From NCBI GenBank assembly GCA_902825995.1, contig CADEDE010000001.1, positions 39,409-103,408 on the forward strand: 64,000 bases of DNA, read 5' to 3'. The position numbers were made by a program, and so were the translations under genes. The notes under the pieces were generated by a model. It was not told where the DNA came from. It worked only from the letters and a program-made list of their open reading frames with translations, and ran no database searches. Origin of the DNA: an uncultured Burkholderiales bacterium (GTDB taxonomy: Bacteria > Pseudomonadota > Gammaproteobacteria > Burkholderiales > Burkholderiaceae_C). Positions 35,425-43,691 of this stretch are shown here, one piece after another. Position 1 is the first letter of the stretch. The number at the start of each line of letters is the position of its first letter.

Positions 35425-36576
35425 ATGGGCAAAGCAATGAACAACAAGCGCAAGATTCTGATCGTCATGATGGACGGCTTCGACCCGGCCTACCTTCAGG
35501 CCAGCGACATGCCGAATACCAAACGCATGATCGCCGACGGCTTCTACAAGACGGTGAAAGGCATGATGCCCAGCGTCACCAACGTCAACAACACGGGCAT
35601 CTGCTGCGGCGGGCCGCCTTCCTTGCACGGGATCACGGCCAACTCCTACTTCGATCTGCAAACGAGGAAAGAGGAGTACATGGACAAGGCCTCGATGGTG
35701 CTCGCGCCCACGGTGTTCGAACGCGCGGCAAAGCACGGTCTCAAATCGGCGTTGCTGACCGCGAAGAAGAAAACCCAGTCGCTGCTGCGGACCGGGGCCA
35801 CGATCCGGCTGGCGGCGGAGGCGCCGCAGGATGCCGAGGGCAGCGATATCGACTGGACCGGCCGGCTCGGCCCGGCGCCCGAAATCTATTCGCCCGAAAT
35901 CAACCACTGGCTGTTCCGCGCGGCCCAGATCGTGCTCAACGAGACCGATGTGGATCTCTTGTATTTCCATACCACCGACTACCCGATGCACATGGAGCCG
36001 CCATGGGGCGAGATGTCGCGCTTTCACCTGGGTGAATGGGACCGGCTGCTCGGCGAAACGCTGGATGCGCACCCGCAGATGGAGGTCTATATGTCCGCCG
36101 ATCACGGCATGAACTTCAAGTCGCGCTGCTACGACCTCAACAAGGTGGTGCCCGCGAAGGGTGCGGAGATCTTTTTCGCCATGTCGGCCGAACGCGATCC
36201 CTACGTCAAACACCATCGCACATTTGGCGGCACCGCCTTCGTCTGGCTCAAGCGGCCAGGCGACTTCGAGCGCGTCGCCGACGTTTGCCGCCGGCTGCAA
36301 GGCGTCGAAGCCGTCTATGACCGCTATACCGCGGCATCCCGGTTCGAGCTGCATCCCGACCGCATCGGCGACATGCTGGTCATCGGCGATATCGACACCG
36401 TATTCGGCCCGCTGGACGGCAAGGAAGGCGTCGAGGAGTTGCCGCAGGGCTTTCGCACCCACGGCGGCAGCGACGAGACCAATACGCCGTTGATCATCTA
36501 CAACCGCGAGGTCGATCCCCGCGACTGGCATCGCTACCGGTGCAACTACGACCTGATCCGGCCGATCGGGTTCTAG
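35425..36576 (+). CDS. phnA: Phosphonoacetate hydrolase
   Basis: A 383-residue alkaline-phosphatase-superfamily enzyme. The nucleophile is T52 in MPSVTNVNN, the PhnA signature. Metal ligands are D17 (MMDGFD), D185 and H189 (TTDYPMH), D226 and H227 (ADHG) and H346 (RTHGG), all present. It hydrolyses phosphonoacetate to acetate and phosphate using two zinc ions. The upstream aldehyde dehydrogenase supplies phosphonoacetate; the downstream CobW protein may supply zinc. The start at 35425 follows GGGGGCAGGA; an inner ATG at 35437 is possible. Confidence 0.9.
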   Translation: MGKAMNNKRKILIVMMDGFDPAYLQASDMPNTKRMIADGFYKTVKGMMPSVTNVNNTGICCGGPPSLHGITANSYFDLQTRKEEYMDKASMVLAPTVFERAAKHGLKSALLTAKKKTQSLLRTGATIRLAAEAPQDAEGSDIDWTGRLGPAPEIYSPEINHWLFRAAQIVLNETDVDLLYFHTTDYPMHMEPPWGEMSRFHLGEWDRLLGETLDAHPQMEVYMSADHGMNFKSRCYDLNKVVPAKGAEIFFAMSAERDPYVKHHRTFGGTAFVWLKRPGDFERVADVCRRLQGVEAVYDRYTAASRFELHPDRIGDMLVIGDIDTVFGPLDGKEGVEELPQGFRTHGGSDETNTPLIIYNREVDPRDWHRYRCNYDLIRPIGF

Positions 36577-36584
36577 GCGGCTGA

Positions 36585-38201
36585 ATGCATTCATCGAACC
36601 GCGATCCGATTTCGGTCTCGGTCATCACCGGTTTCCTCGGCAGCGGCAAGACGACCCTGCTGAACCGCCTGCTGGCGAGCCCAGGGATGGACCGCACGGC
36701 GGTCATCGTCAACGAATTCGGCGAAGTCGGGATCGACCATCTGATCGTGCGCGAGATCGACGAGGCCACGGTGCTGCTGAAATCGGGCTGCATCTGTTGC
36801 ACCGTGCAGGGTGAGCTGGTCGACGGCCTCAAGGAGTTGTACATGAAGGGCCTGGCGGGCACGCTGCCGCCCTTCACCCGGGTCGTGATCGAGACCACGG
36901 GGCTCGCGGATCCGCTGCCCATAGTGACCTGCCTCGTGCGCGACCCCCTGTTCAAGCATGTTTACCGTCTGGACGCCCTGATAGCGACGGTGGACGCGGT
37001 TCATGGTGACGCGCAGCTCGACCGCTATACCGAGGCGGTGCGCCAGGCCGCGGTGGCCGATCGGCTGGTGATCACGAAGTCCGACCTGGCCGAGGCAAAC
37101 GTGCCGCGATTGCGCTCTCGGCTCGAGACTCTGAATCCCGGCGCCGCGATCATCGTGGCGGTGCAGGGCCAGGTGGCGCCGAGCCGGCTGTTCGACGCCG
37201 GCCCCTTCGATCCGCAGACGAAATCGGCCGACGTTCAGCGCTGGCTGAACGACGAGGCCTATTTGCATGCGGGGCGCCACGCGCACGCACATTCTCACTC
37301 GCATGCCCATGACGAAGCAGCACCGGACGTCGTGGACGTGAATCGCCACGACGAGCGAATCACCTCGTTTTGCCTCACCCTGGACGAGCCCGTGGCGTGG
37401 GCGGCGGTCAAGGGCTGGTTCGAAGAGTTGACCGAGAAACACGGCGATCGCATCCTGCGAGCGAAAGGCATCGTTAACGTACTCGGCGAGTCCGAACCGT
37501 TCATCGTCCAGTGTGTGCAATCGACGCTGTATCCATCTAGTCAGCTCGCGGCGTGGCCGAGCCAGGACCGGCGCTCCCGCATCGTCTTCATCACGGAAGA
37601 CCTGCCGCGCTGCGACATCGAAAGCAGCTTGGGCGAGCACGTGGCCCGTGCAGCGCAGACTGGCGCGAATGCAAATCGGGCGCCGAAGCCGCCGGCCCCC
37701 GACGCTGGTGCGGGCCACAGTGGACGTTGGCTCAATGAGGCCGAACTGAGCCGGATTTTTCAGGCTTTCACATTCAGTCCGGATCGCACTGCGGCCGACC
37801 TGCTCAGACTGATGCTGCTTACCGGCGTTCCGGCCGCGGATATACGCCAAGCGAGTTGGGCAGACATCGATCTGGACCGTCGGGTCTGGATGCTGCCTCG
37901 GCCGCAGTCGGCGGCAAGTTCGATCAGGTCGCGGCCTCGGCGCGTCGCGCTTGGCGACGCCGCCGCAATGCTCCTTACCGACTTACGCGGGCGCGCGAGC
38001 CGCCAGCAACTTTTTTCAAGCCTGCACGGCGCTGGCGGCATGCTCCGCGTCCAAACGGCATGGCAGGCCGCCAGTGAATCTGCTAACATTACCGACCTGC
38101 CTCTGGAGTCGGTGCGGCCTGTGCTCGCGACGAATCTGTTTCGCGGCATCCCACTCACGCTTGCCCGCAAGTTGCTCGGGCTTATCCATGAGGACCACTG
38201 A
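36585..38201 (+). CDS. CobW/COG0523 GTPase fused to an integrase-like domain
   Basis: A 538-residue protein. Residues 1-345 are a G3E metallochaperone: GFLGSGKTT (16-24), metal-binding CICC (69-72), ETTGLADP (103-110), TKSD (164-167), a His-rich loop HAHAHSHSHAH (232-242) and a CobW C-terminal domain. After a loose linker, residues 382-535 look like a tyrosine-recombinase catalytic fold (LLRLMLLTGVPAADIRQASW, ADIDLDRRVWMLPRP, RRVALGDAAAMLL) but lack the Arg, HxxR and Tyr. It probably loads zinc into PhnA next door; the extra domain is unexplained. Eight bases after phnA. Confidence 0.85.
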   Translation: MHSSNRDPISVSVITGFLGSGKTTLLNRLLASPGMDRTAVIVNEFGEVGIDHLIVREIDEATVLLKSGCICCTVQGELVDGLKELYMKGLAGTLPPFTRVVIETTGLADPLPIVTCLVRDPLFKHVYRLDALIATVDAVHGDAQLDRYTEAVRQAAVADRLVITKSDLAEANVPRLRSRLETLNPGAAIIVAVQGQVAPSRLFDAGPFDPQTKSADVQRWLNDEAYLHAGRHAHAHSHSHAHDEAAPDVVDVNRHDERITSFCLTLDEPVAWAAVKGWFEELTEKHGDRILRAKGIVNVLGESEPFIVQCVQSTLYPSSQLAAWPSQDRRSRIVFITEDLPRCDIESSLGEHVARAAQTGANANRAPKPPAPDAGAGHSGRWLNEAELSRIFQAFTFSPDRTAADLLRLMLLTGVPAADIRQASWADIDLDRRVWMLPRPQSAASSIRSRPRRVALGDAAAMLLTDLRGRASRQQLFSSLHGAGGMLRVQTAWQAASESANITDLPLESVRPVLATNLFRGIPLTLARKLLGLIHEDH

Positions 38202-39248
38202 ATGAACATGACCATCCTTGCGCTGGCGCTGGCGATCATCGTCATCGTGCTGATTTTCGACTTTACCAACGGCTTCAACGACTCGGCGCCGGTCGTGGCG
38301 GCGGTCATTTCATCCGGAGCGATGACGCCGCGGAACGCACTTCTGGCGGCCGCCACGTTTGAGTTCATCGGCGCCTACTTTCTCGGCACGGCTGTTGCCA
38401 AGATGATCGGTACCGGCATCATCGATCCGCAGGCCGTTTCGGCGCACGTGATTCTTGTTGCGGTGGTTTCGGCAATCGTGTGGAACCTTCTGGCTTGGTA
38501 CCGGGGCGTTCCGACAAGCTCTTCGCATGCGCTGATCGGCGGCTTGATCGGCTCGGCCGTGGTCGCCGGCGGATGGGGACTGGTCAAGTGGTCCAATGTG
38601 CTGAAAATCTACCAGGTGCTGATCATGTCTCCGGTGCTTGGACTCGCTATCGGATACCTGCTAACGCGCACGGCTTTCGTCGTCTTGCGGCAGTCGCGCC
38701 CGACACCCACGAACAAGGCCTTGTTGCGCATGCAGCCCTGGGCAGCATTCGCTCTGGCGCTGAGCCACGGCTCGAACGACGCGCAAAAGGGCATGGGCCT
38801 CATCACGATGGCGCTTCTTATGCTGTACCCGCTCGCGCCCGAGACGATCGCCGTGTTCTATACGCCCGGCACCGCAGGACAGTTCATTGTTCCGCAATGG
38901 GTCATCATTGCCGCTTCCCTCGCGATCGCCCTCGGCATGGCGACCGGCGGCATGCGGATCATCCGCACCCTCGGCGGGGGGATGTACCGCATTCGCCCGA
39001 TTCACGGCTTTACGTCGCAGGTCAGTTCGGCGTCGATCGTTTATGTGGCGGCGATGGCGGGTTTTCCCGTGAGCACGAGCCAGATCGCCTCTTCATCGAT
39101 CCTGGGCGCCGGCGCGGCGCAGCGGATCAATGCGGTGCGCTGGTCGCCGGTGCGAACCATGATCCTTGCGTGGGTCATCACGATTCCATCCGCGGCGGCG
39201 GTCAGCGCACTGATCTATTCAATCACGCGCTGGATGCTGGCAATCTGA
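38202..39248 (+). CDS. PiT-family phosphate transporter, short form
   Basis: A 348-residue membrane protein with the two PiT signatures DFTNGFNDSAPVVA (N-terminal) and SHGSNDAQKGMG (middle) and a final VSTSQIASSSILGAG loop. It is a compact PiT without the tail seen in the first copy, with GC close to the genome average. It starts directly after the CobW stop, so it is in the same transcript as phnA. The following DUF47 gene completes a second transport pair. Direction of phosphate flow is not known. Confidence 0.9.
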   Translation: MNMTILALALAIIVIVLIFDFTNGFNDSAPVVAAVISSGAMTPRNALLAAATFEFIGAYFLGTAVAKMIGTGIIDPQAVSAHVILVAVVSAIVWNLLAWYRGVPTSSSHALIGGLIGSAVVAGGWGLVKWSNVLKIYQVLIMSPVLGLAIGYLLTRTAFVVLRQSRPTPTNKALLRMQPWAAFALALSHGSNDAQKGMGLITMALLMLYPLAPETIAVFYTPGTAGQFIVPQWVIIAASLAIALGMATGGMRIIRTLGGGMYRIRPIHGFTSQVSSASIVYVAAMAGFPVSTSQIASSSILGAGAAQRINAVRWSPVRTMILAWVITIPSAAAVSALIYSITRWMLAI

Positions 39249-39274
39249 GGCGCACTCGAAAGGAAGGCATTGCT

Positions 39275-39892
39275 ATGGGACTGTTCGGCGGCAAAAAAGA
39301 GACCGATTTTTTCAAACTGCTCACTGATCAAGCAACAAAGACGCTCGAAGGTGTCGAGGCGCTCGCGACATACCTCGAGACGATGGACACCGCAGATGGG
39401 CAGAAGGTCAAGGAAATAGAAACCCAGGCGGACGAAATCCGCAGGGTGCTGATCGAGGAACTCAACCTGACGTTCGTGACGCCGGTCGACCGGGAGGATC
39501 TGTTCGCGCTTTCGGGTGCGATCGACGATGTCGTTGACTACGCGAATACAACGGTCTATGAGTTCGAGATCTACCGCCTGCAATCTGCCGACGATCACGT
39601 CAAGCGGCTGGTCCAGCTCCTTCGCGAGCAGGCGCGCGAGTTGTTGAATGCCGTCAAGACGCTCGACAGCTATCCGCGACTGGCGAACGAACACGCCGTC
39701 AAGGCGAAGAAGGTCGAAAACCTGATGGAACGCGCCTATCGCGACGCTCTCGGCGAGCTGTTTCTCGGCACCGACACCGTGCATATGTTGAAGATGCGCG
39801 AAATCTACCGCCACCTGAGCAATGCCGCCGATCGGGGCGACAAGGCCGCGGATACGATCCACAGCATCGTGGTCAAGCGCGGCGGTTCGTAA
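39275..39892 (+). CDS. DUF47 / PhoU-like accessory protein, second copy
   Basis: A 205-residue helical protein: KKETDFFKLLTDQATKTLEG, EADEIRRVLIEELNLTFVTPVDRED and LSNAADRGDKAADTIHSIV are standard DUF47 stretches. It is only distantly related to the first copy at 30441. A good AAAGGAAGG ribosome site lies before ATG 39275. It closes the phosphonate island; ordinary chromosomal genes begin at 40017. Confidence 0.9.
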   Translation: MGLFGGKKETDFFKLLTDQATKTLEGVEALATYLETMDTADGQKVKEIETQADEIRRVLIEELNLTFVTPVDREDLFALSGAIDDVVDYANTTVYEFEIYRLQSADDHVKRLVQLLREQARELLNAVKTLDSYPRLANEHAVKAKKVENLMERAYRDALGELFLGTDTVHMLKMREIYRHLSNAADRGDKAADTIHSIVVKRGGS

Positions 39893-40016
39893 GAACGGCC
39901 GGCCCGACAGCAACTGCCATCAACTGGCAACTGATAGCTCAGGGCGCTGAGCGGGCCCATCCCGGGGCGAGTATTGAATCGGCGCGGGATAGACGAAGGC
40001 GCGGCACAATCAACGC

Positions 40017-41495
40017 ATGATTGCGCCCGACCCATTGCCCCGTCGCGAATTCAACGACCCCGATGCCGCGCTGGCCCACGCTTGCGCGATCTACAACAAC
40101 GGGGTCGCGCACCTGCGCAAACACCTGCATGCCTTTCTCGACGGCAAAGTGCCCGGCGAGCGGGTGCGCGCTACCTACCCCTTCGCGCGCGTGCGCATCG
40201 ACACGGTGGCCCGCGCCGATTCGCGATTGAGCTACGGTTTCGCCGCCGGGCCGGGCCGCTTTGAAACCACATTGACGCGACCTGAACTGTTCGCCGACTA
40301 CTACCGCGAGCAGTTCCGCCTGTTGCTGCGCAACCACGCCGTGGCGATCGAGATCGGCGTCAGCGAACAGCCGATCCCGATCCAGTTTTCGCTGGCTGCG
40401 GACGACCGTCTGGAGGGCATGCTGACGCCGCAACGCCGGGTGCTGATGCGCGACCTGTTCGACCTGCCCGACCTGGCCTCGATGGACGACGGCATCGCCA
40501 ACGGAACCTACGAGCCGGGTTTCGACGAGGCCCATCCGCTGGCGTTGTTTACCGGCGCGCGCGTCGATTACTCGCTGCACCGCTTGCGCCACTACAGCGG
40601 CACTGCGCCCGAGCACTTCCAGCACTTCGTGCTGTTCACCAATTATCAGTTCTACATTGACGAATTCGTCCGGATCGGCCACACGCTGATGGCTGACGCG
40701 GCTGGCGACTACACCGCTTTCGTCGAGCCGGGCAATGTGGTCACGCGCCGCACCGGCACGCCGGCCGACCCACGCGACGCCGACGGTGTGGCGCCGCCGC
40801 GGTTGCCGCAGATGCCGGCCTACCACCTGGTGCGCCCTGGCGGCAGCGGCATCACGATGGTCAACATTGGCGTTGGCCCGGCCAATGCCAAGACCATCAC
40901 CGACCACATTGCCGTGTTGCGCCCGCATGTCTGGATCATGCTGGGCCATTGCGCGGGCCTGCGCAATACGCAACAGCTCGGCGATTACGTGCTGGCGCAC
41001 GGCTATGTGCGCGAAGACCATGTGCTCGACGAGGAGCTGCCACTGTGGGTGCCGATTCCCGCGTTGGCCGAGGTGCAGATGGCCCTGGAACACGCGGTGG
41101 CCGATGTGACTCAGCTGTCGGGCTACGATCTGAAGCGCGTGCTGCGCACCGGCACCGTCGCTTCGACCGACAACCGCAACTGGGAGTTGCTGCCGCACCC
41201 GGGCCCCGAGCGCCGCTTCAGCCAGAGCCGCGCAGTCGCGCTGGACATGGAAAGCGCGACCATCGCCGCCAACGGCTTTCGCTTTCGCGTGCCCTACGGC
41301 ACCCTGCTTTGCGTGAGCGACAAGCCGCTGCATGGCGAGATCAAGCTGCCCGGCATGGCGCACCAGTTCTACCGAGAGCGAGTCGATCAGCACCTGCGCA
41401 TCGGTATGCGCGCCGTCGAATTGCTGCGCGCAGCCGGCGCCGGTCAATTGCACAGCCGCAAGCTGCGCAGCTTTGCCGAGGTGGCGTTTCAGTAG
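40017..41495 (+). CDS. amn: AMP nucleosidase
   Basis: A 492-residue AMP nucleosidase, cutting AMP to adenine and ribose 5-phosphate. The N-terminal domain has the Amn-type YPFARVRIDTVARADSRLSYG; the C-terminal nucleoside-phosphorylase-like domain has NIGVGPANAKTITDHIAVL, HCAGLRNTQQLGD and DMESATIAANGFR. Length is normal for the family. It controls cellular AMP and was found right after the phosphate genes, but GC and codon use are typical of the chromosome. Confidence 0.93.
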   Translation: MIAPDPLPRREFNDPDAALAHACAIYNNGVAHLRKHLHAFLDGKVPGERVRATYPFARVRIDTVARADSRLSYGFAAGPGRFETTLTRPELFADYYREQFRLLLRNHAVAIEIGVSEQPIPIQFSLAADDRLEGMLTPQRRVLMRDLFDLPDLASMDDGIANGTYEPGFDEAHPLALFTGARVDYSLHRLRHYSGTAPEHFQHFVLFTNYQFYIDEFVRIGHTLMADAAGDYTAFVEPGNVVTRRTGTPADPRDADGVAPPRLPQMPAYHLVRPGGSGITMVNIGVGPANAKTITDHIAVLRPHVWIMLGHCAGLRNTQQLGDYVLAHGYVREDHVLDEELPLWVPIPALAEVQMALEHAVADVTQLSGYDLKRVLRTGTVASTDNRNWELLPHPGPERRFSQSRAVALDMESATIAANGFRFRVPYGTLLCVSDKPLHGEIKLPGMAHQFYRERVDQHLRIGMRAVELLRAAGAGQLHSRKLRSFAEVAFQ

Positions 41496-41611
41496 CCGGC
41501 GCTGGCGTTTACGCCAGGCGATGCAGTGCCGCCACGGCATCCCGGATCTTGTACTTGTATCTCGGCCGTTGATACCTTACGCTGGCCCAGCCCATTGCGA
41601 GGAGAACGCCG

Positions 41612-43672
41612 ATGCCCAGCCCTTCCACCGCCACCGCCCATATCCGCACCCTCGCGCTGGTCGGGCCGCAGGGTGCGGGGAAAACCAGCCTGGCCGAAGC
41701 GTTGTTGGTGCGCGCCGGCGCCATCGGCGTGGCCGGCAGCCTGGAACGCGGCAGCACGGTCAGCGATTTCGATCCGCTCGAACGCAAGATGCAGCATTCG
41801 CTGAATGCCGCCGTGCTGCACCTGGATCATGCCGGCACGCGGATTCACCTGATCGACACGCCCGGCGCAAGCGACTTCATCGGCCAGTCGCTGCCCGCGC
41901 TCGAAGCGGTGGAGACTGCCGTGGTGGTCATCAATGCCGCAAACTGGAAGGTCAGTGGCATCGACGCGATGGCCGTGCGCATGATGGACTACGCCGCCCA
42001 GCGCCAACTCGACCGCCTGCTGGTGGTTAACAAGATCGACGCTGCCGCCGCCGACCTGGCCGGCCTGTTGGCCGACATCCAGGCCACCTTCGGCCGCCAA
42101 TGCCTGCCGCTGAACCTGCCCGACGCCGGCGGCACGAAGGTCGTCGATTGTTTCTACAACCGAGCAGGCCACAGCGATTTCGGCAGCGTCGATGCCGCAC
42201 ACCGGGCCTTGGTCGAGCAGGTGGTGGAAGTGGACGCGGGCTTCGTCGATCGCTATCTGAATGACGGCGACATCGATCCTGCAGAGTTGCACGCACCGCT
42301 GGAGCAGGCGCTGCGCGAAGGCCACCTGATGCCGGTGTGCTTCGTCTCGGCGCGCAGTGGCGCGGGCGTAGCCGAGTTGCTCGACATCGTCGTCAAGCTG
42401 CTGCCCAACCCAACCGAGGGCAACCCGCCGGAGTTCCTCGAGGGCGAAGGCGCCGCGGCCAAACCCAAGCCGGCACGGCCCGATGCGAACGCACATGTGC
42501 TGGCGCATGTGTTCAAGGTCACCGTCGATCCCTTCGTTGGCCGCATGGGCCTGTTTCGCGTGCACCAGGGCACGGTCACCAGGGACAGCGTGCTCTATAT
42601 CGGCGACGGCCGCAAACCCTTCAAGGTCGGGCACCTGTTCATGCTGCAAGGCAAGGAGCATGTCGAGGTGTCGCGGGCGGTTCCGGGCGATATCGTCGCG
42701 GTGGCCAAGGTCGATGAAATCCACTTCGACGCCGTGCTGCACGACGCCGCCGAAGACGACCACATCCACCTGAAGCCGCTGCCCTTTCCGATCCCGGTGC
42801 ACGGCCTGGCGATCGAGCCCAAGCGCCGCGGCGACGAGCAGCGCATGTGGGAGATCCTGACCAAGCTGGTCGATGAAGATCCGTGCCTGAAGGTCGAGCA
42901 TGTGGCCACCACCAACGAGACCATCGTCTATGGCCTGGGCGAGCTGCACCTGCGCGTGCTGCTCGAACGACTGCGCGACGTGTACAAGTTCGAAGTCAAT
43001 ACCCGGCCGCCGCGCATCGCTTACCGCGAGACCGTCACCGCACCGGCCGAGGGCCACCACCGCCACAAAAAGCAGACCGGCGGCGCCGGCCAGTTCGGCG
43101 AGGTTTTCCTGAAGATCGAGCCATTGCCGCGCGGCAGCGGCTTCGAGTTCGTCGATCAGGTCAAGGGCGGCACGATTCCCAACCAGTTCATTCCGGCGGT
43201 CGAAAAGGGCGTGCGCGAGGCGCTGGCGCTGGGCGTGATCGCCGGCTATCCGTTGGTCGATGTCAAGGTCATCGTCTATGACGGCAAGCACCACACGGTC
43301 GATAGCAAGGAAATTGCTTTTATCACCGCCGGCCGCAAGGCTTTCATGGCCGCGGTGCGCGCCGCGAAGCCGATCGTCGTCGAGCCGATCGTCGATGTGG
43401 AAATCAGTGCGCCCGGCGCGGCGATGGGCGACATCACCGGCGACCTTTCCTCACGCCGCGGTCAGGTCAACGGCACCCACAACGGCGCGGTCGGGACGAT
43501 GGTCATTCGCGGCCAGGTGCCGCTGGCCGAGCTGGCGGGCTACCAGTCGCGGTTGAATGCGATGACCGCGGGCCAGGGCCGCTACACGCTGGCGCTGTCG
43601 CACTACGAGGCGGTGCCGCCCACGGTGCAACAGCAACTCACGTCGCAGCACCAGGTGCGCGAGGAGGATTGA
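41612..43672 (+). CDS. Elongation factor G-like GTPase
   Basis: A 686-residue EF-G paralogue. The P-loop is GPQGAGKTSL, lacking the usual HVDAGKT; DTPGASDF is switch II and NKID the G4 motif. Domains II-V are present (HKKQTGGAGQFGEV is the domain IV start, GDLSSRRGQVNG in domain V). Such non-canonical EF-G proteins may act in ribosome rescue or have lost translocation. It stands alone after amn. Confidence 0.88.
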   Translation: MPSPSTATAHIRTLALVGPQGAGKTSLAEALLVRAGAIGVAGSLERGSTVSDFDPLERKMQHSLNAAVLHLDHAGTRIHLIDTPGASDFIGQSLPALEAVETAVVVINAANWKVSGIDAMAVRMMDYAAQRQLDRLLVVNKIDAAAADLAGLLADIQATFGRQCLPLNLPDAGGTKVVDCFYNRAGHSDFGSVDAAHRALVEQVVEVDAGFVDRYLNDGDIDPAELHAPLEQALREGHLMPVCFVSARSGAGVAELLDIVVKLLPNPTEGNPPEFLEGEGAAAKPKPARPDANAHVLAHVFKVTVDPFVGRMGLFRVHQGTVTRDSVLYIGDGRKPFKVGHLFMLQGKEHVEVSRAVPGDIVAVAKVDEIHFDAVLHDAAEDDHIHLKPLPFPIPVHGLAIEPKRRGDEQRMWEILTKLVDEDPCLKVEHVATTNETIVYGLGELHLRVLLERLRDVYKFEVNTRPPRIAYRETVTAPAEGHHRHKKQTGGAGQFGEVFLKIEPLPRGSGFEFVDQVKGGTIPNQFIPAVEKGVREALALGVIAGYPLVDVKVIVYDGKHHTVDSKEIAFITAGRKAFMAAVRAAKPIVVEPIVDVEISAPGAAMGDITGDLSSRRGQVNGTHNGAVGTMVIRGQVPLAELAGYQSRLNAMTAGQGRYTLALSHYEAVPPTVQQQLTSQHQVREED

Positions 43673-43691
43673 GCGGTGGCCCCGCTGCGCC

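Noticed and set aside
36585-38201. CobW protein as a cobalamin-synthesis gene
   Set aside because: No other cobalamin genes are near; the His-rich loop and the adjacent zinc enzyme PhnA fit a zinc chaperone better.
30441-39892. Pst/Pho regulon phosphate-starvation operon
   Set aside because: No Pst ABC genes or PhoB/PhoR are present and no clear Pho box was seen; PiT/DUF47 pairs occur with C-P enzymes instead.
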